From NCBI GenBank assembly GCA_024653905.1, contig JANLGZ010000046.1:1-6104 (forward strand): DNA of 6,104 nt. The letters run 5' to 3'. Each line of letters opens with the position of its first letter. The stretch's first letter is position 1. This document shows, piece by piece, positions 4,756 to 6,104 of this stretch. The stretch is from an archaeon (lineage in GTDB: Archaea; Iainarchaeota; Iainarchaeia; Iainarchaeales; Iainarchaeaceae). The translations under genes and the position numbers were made by a program. The notes below the pieces were generated by a model. It saw only the letters and a list, made by a program, of their open reading frames with translations, was not told the DNA's origin and ran no database searches.

Positions 4756-6104
4756 ATGAGCTTTTATTCAACTAAAATAATTGCTACTTTAGGTCCTTCT
4801 AGTTCTTCTAAAAAAACAATAAAAAGAATGATAGATTCAGGGGTTACTGCGGTTAGAATTAATACTGCTCATGGTTCAACAAAAGAATATTCAGCACTTG
4901 TTTCTACTGTTAAAAGTGTTTCAAAAGAAATTCCTATTATAGTTGATTTGAAAGGCCCTGAAATTAGGATAAAAACAAATTCTGAGGTTAAAATAAAAAA
5001 AGGGCAGCATATAACAATCGGGTTTTCTTCAAAAGAAAATATTTATTTTAATAAGGATTTTTACGCAAAAGTAACAGTTGGGAAAAAAGTTTTATTTGAG
5101 GATGGAAAGTATTCTTCAAAAATAGTTTCAAAAACAAATAAAAGATTAGAATTAAAATTTTTAACAAGTGCTTTGCTTGAAAATGATAAAGGAGTCAATA
5201 TTCCAGGGACCGAATTGGGTTTGCCTTTTCTTTCACAAAAAGATTTGAAAGTAATTAAATGGGCTAAGAGCAAAAAACTTCTTTTTTATGCGCTTTCATT
5301 CTGCAGGTCTTCTTTTGATTTAAAAAATCTGAGAAAAAAAACAGGAAGCGATTCTGTTTTGATTGCAAAAATAGAATCAAAAGAAGGAGTGAATAATTTC
5401 AAAGAAATTTTGGAAGAGGCTGATGGTATAATAGTTGCACGAGGTGATTTGGGTGCTGAAGTAAGACCTGAGTCAATTCCGCTTTTACAGAAAAAAATGG
5501 TTAAACAGGCTTTGAATGCTGGAAAATTTTCTGTTGTAGCTACTCAAATGCTTGAATCAATGATTGAAAAATCCTATCCCACAAGAGCTGAGATTAGTGA
5601 TATTGCCAACTCTGTTCTGGATGGTGCTGATTGTTTGATGCTTTCAGGAGAAACTGCTGTAGGAATTAATCCTGTTGCGGCTGTGAAAGAAATGAGGAGT
5701 GCATGTGAGGCTGTTGAGGAAAGCGTTCCAAACATGGTTGCAATGAAACTTGGGACTAATGTGAGTGATTCTATTACAAAAACAATTTTTCAGTTGAGCA
5801 AGTATCTGAAAGTAAACAGAATAGTTGCATTTACTAAATCAGGTTATACTTGCCAGATGATTTCAAGGTTTAGAGAACCAATTCAAATTATTGGTTTAAC
5901 ATGGTCTGAAAGGACCTCGAGGATTCTGCAGTTGTATTTTGGTGTTGCTCCGTTGCTTTTGCAGAAAAAGCAGCTTCTGCATTCAAATCAGATAGTTAGC
6001 CTTTTGAAGAAAAAAAGATTGCTGAAAAAGAATGATTCTGTTATTATAACCGGAAACAAGTCCGAACAGGAACAGCATTCTAATTTGATTGAAGTTCAGA
6101 AAAT
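4756..6104 (+). CDS. pyk: Pyruvate kinase, extreme 3' end cut by window edge
   Basis: Catalyses the last step of glycolysis: phosphoenolpyruvate plus ADP gives pyruvate plus ATP. The frame is open for 449 codons to the right edge. The N-terminus STKIIATLGPSS, VRINTAHGS (R34, N36) and VDLKGPEIR (D64, K66, R71) form the first half of the A domain. The B domain runs about 72-146, somewhat short, with F114-E-D-G. The A domain resumes with GVNIPG (146-151), LSFCRSS, AKIES (K205, E207), ARGDLG (D231), ATQMLESM (T263) and PTRAEISDIAN, LSGETA (E299). All core catalytic residues are present. The C domain starts near 320 and reaches NLIEVQK, which corresponds to the final TN-x-I-x-V strand of the family, so only a few residues are missing. 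The potassium-site residues are unusual. The ATG matches the usual family start, with only 35 bases to the upstream gene. Confidence 0.97.
   Translation, partial: MSFYSTKIIATLGPSSSSKKTIKRMIDSGVTAVRINTAHGSTKEYSALVSTVKSVSKEIPIIVDLKGPEIRIKTNSEVKIKKGQHITIGFSSKENIYFNKDFYAKVTVGKKVLFEDGKYSSKIVSKTNKRLELKFLTSALLENDKGVNIPGTELGLPFLSQKDLKVIKWAKSKKLLFYALSFCRSSFDLKNLRKKTGSDSVLIAKIESKEGVNNFKEILEEADGIIVARGDLGAEVRPESIPLLQKKMVKQALNAGKFSVVATQMLESMIEKSYPTRAEISDIANSVLDGADCLMLSGETAVGINPVAAVKEMRSACEAVEESVPNMVAMKLGTNVSDSITKTIFQLSKYLKVNRIVAFTKSGYTCQMISRFREPIQIIGLTWSERTSRILQLYFGVAPLLLQKKQLLHSNQIVSLLKKKRLLKKNDSVIITGNKSEQEQHSNLIEVQK

Noticed and set aside
5061..5273. Minus-strand ORF inside pyruvate kinase
   Set aside because: It lies inside the intact pyk reading frame, which is supported by conserved motifs on both sides.

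Overview
The window looks like AT-rich archaeal chromosome. The evidence is a clear archaeal aIF5A, a 73-residue archaeal Sm-like protein, an archaeal-type MinD, TATA-box style promoters a short distance from start codons, and a tRNA gene with no encoded CCA. The gene set, the very short intergenic gaps and a coiled-coil protein with a UBA-like helical N-terminus would fit a small-genome (DPANN-type) archaeon, but the sequence alone does not fix the lineage.

Layout. Positions 1-351 (minus strand) carry the 5' part of the aIF5A gene, which runs off the left edge. A 143-bp divergent promoter region (352-494) separates it from a plus-strand pair: a 164-residue PATAN/DUF2226-like protein (495-989) and, starting directly after its stop codon, a 154-residue protein with a probable Roadblock/LC7-like C-terminal domain (990-1454). 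A T-rich terminator-like stretch follows. The next unit is minD (1542-2387), overlapping by 4 nt an LSm gene (2384-2605), followed 5 nt later by an unrecognised 117-residue ORF (2611-2964). An AT-rich hairpin lies between this unit and a tRNA-Ala(GGC) gene (3039-3110). Then come a 508-residue coiled-coil protein (3194-4720) and a nearly complete pyruvate kinase gene (4756 to the right edge). No stretch longer than 143 bases lacks a gene.

How the parts may work together. Translation (aIF5A, tRNA-Ala), RNA handling (LSm) and glycolysis (pyruvate kinase) are housekeeping functions. The less ordinary part is the neighbourhood of a PATAN-like protein, a Roadblock-like protein, a MinD ATPase with a long basic amphipathic C-terminal helix, and a long coiled-coil protein. 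These are types of protein used in spatial organisation and signalling at membranes, but their cooperation here is inference from proximity only. No mobile element, CRISPR array or defence system is visible, and all genes appear intact apart from the two cut by the window edges.
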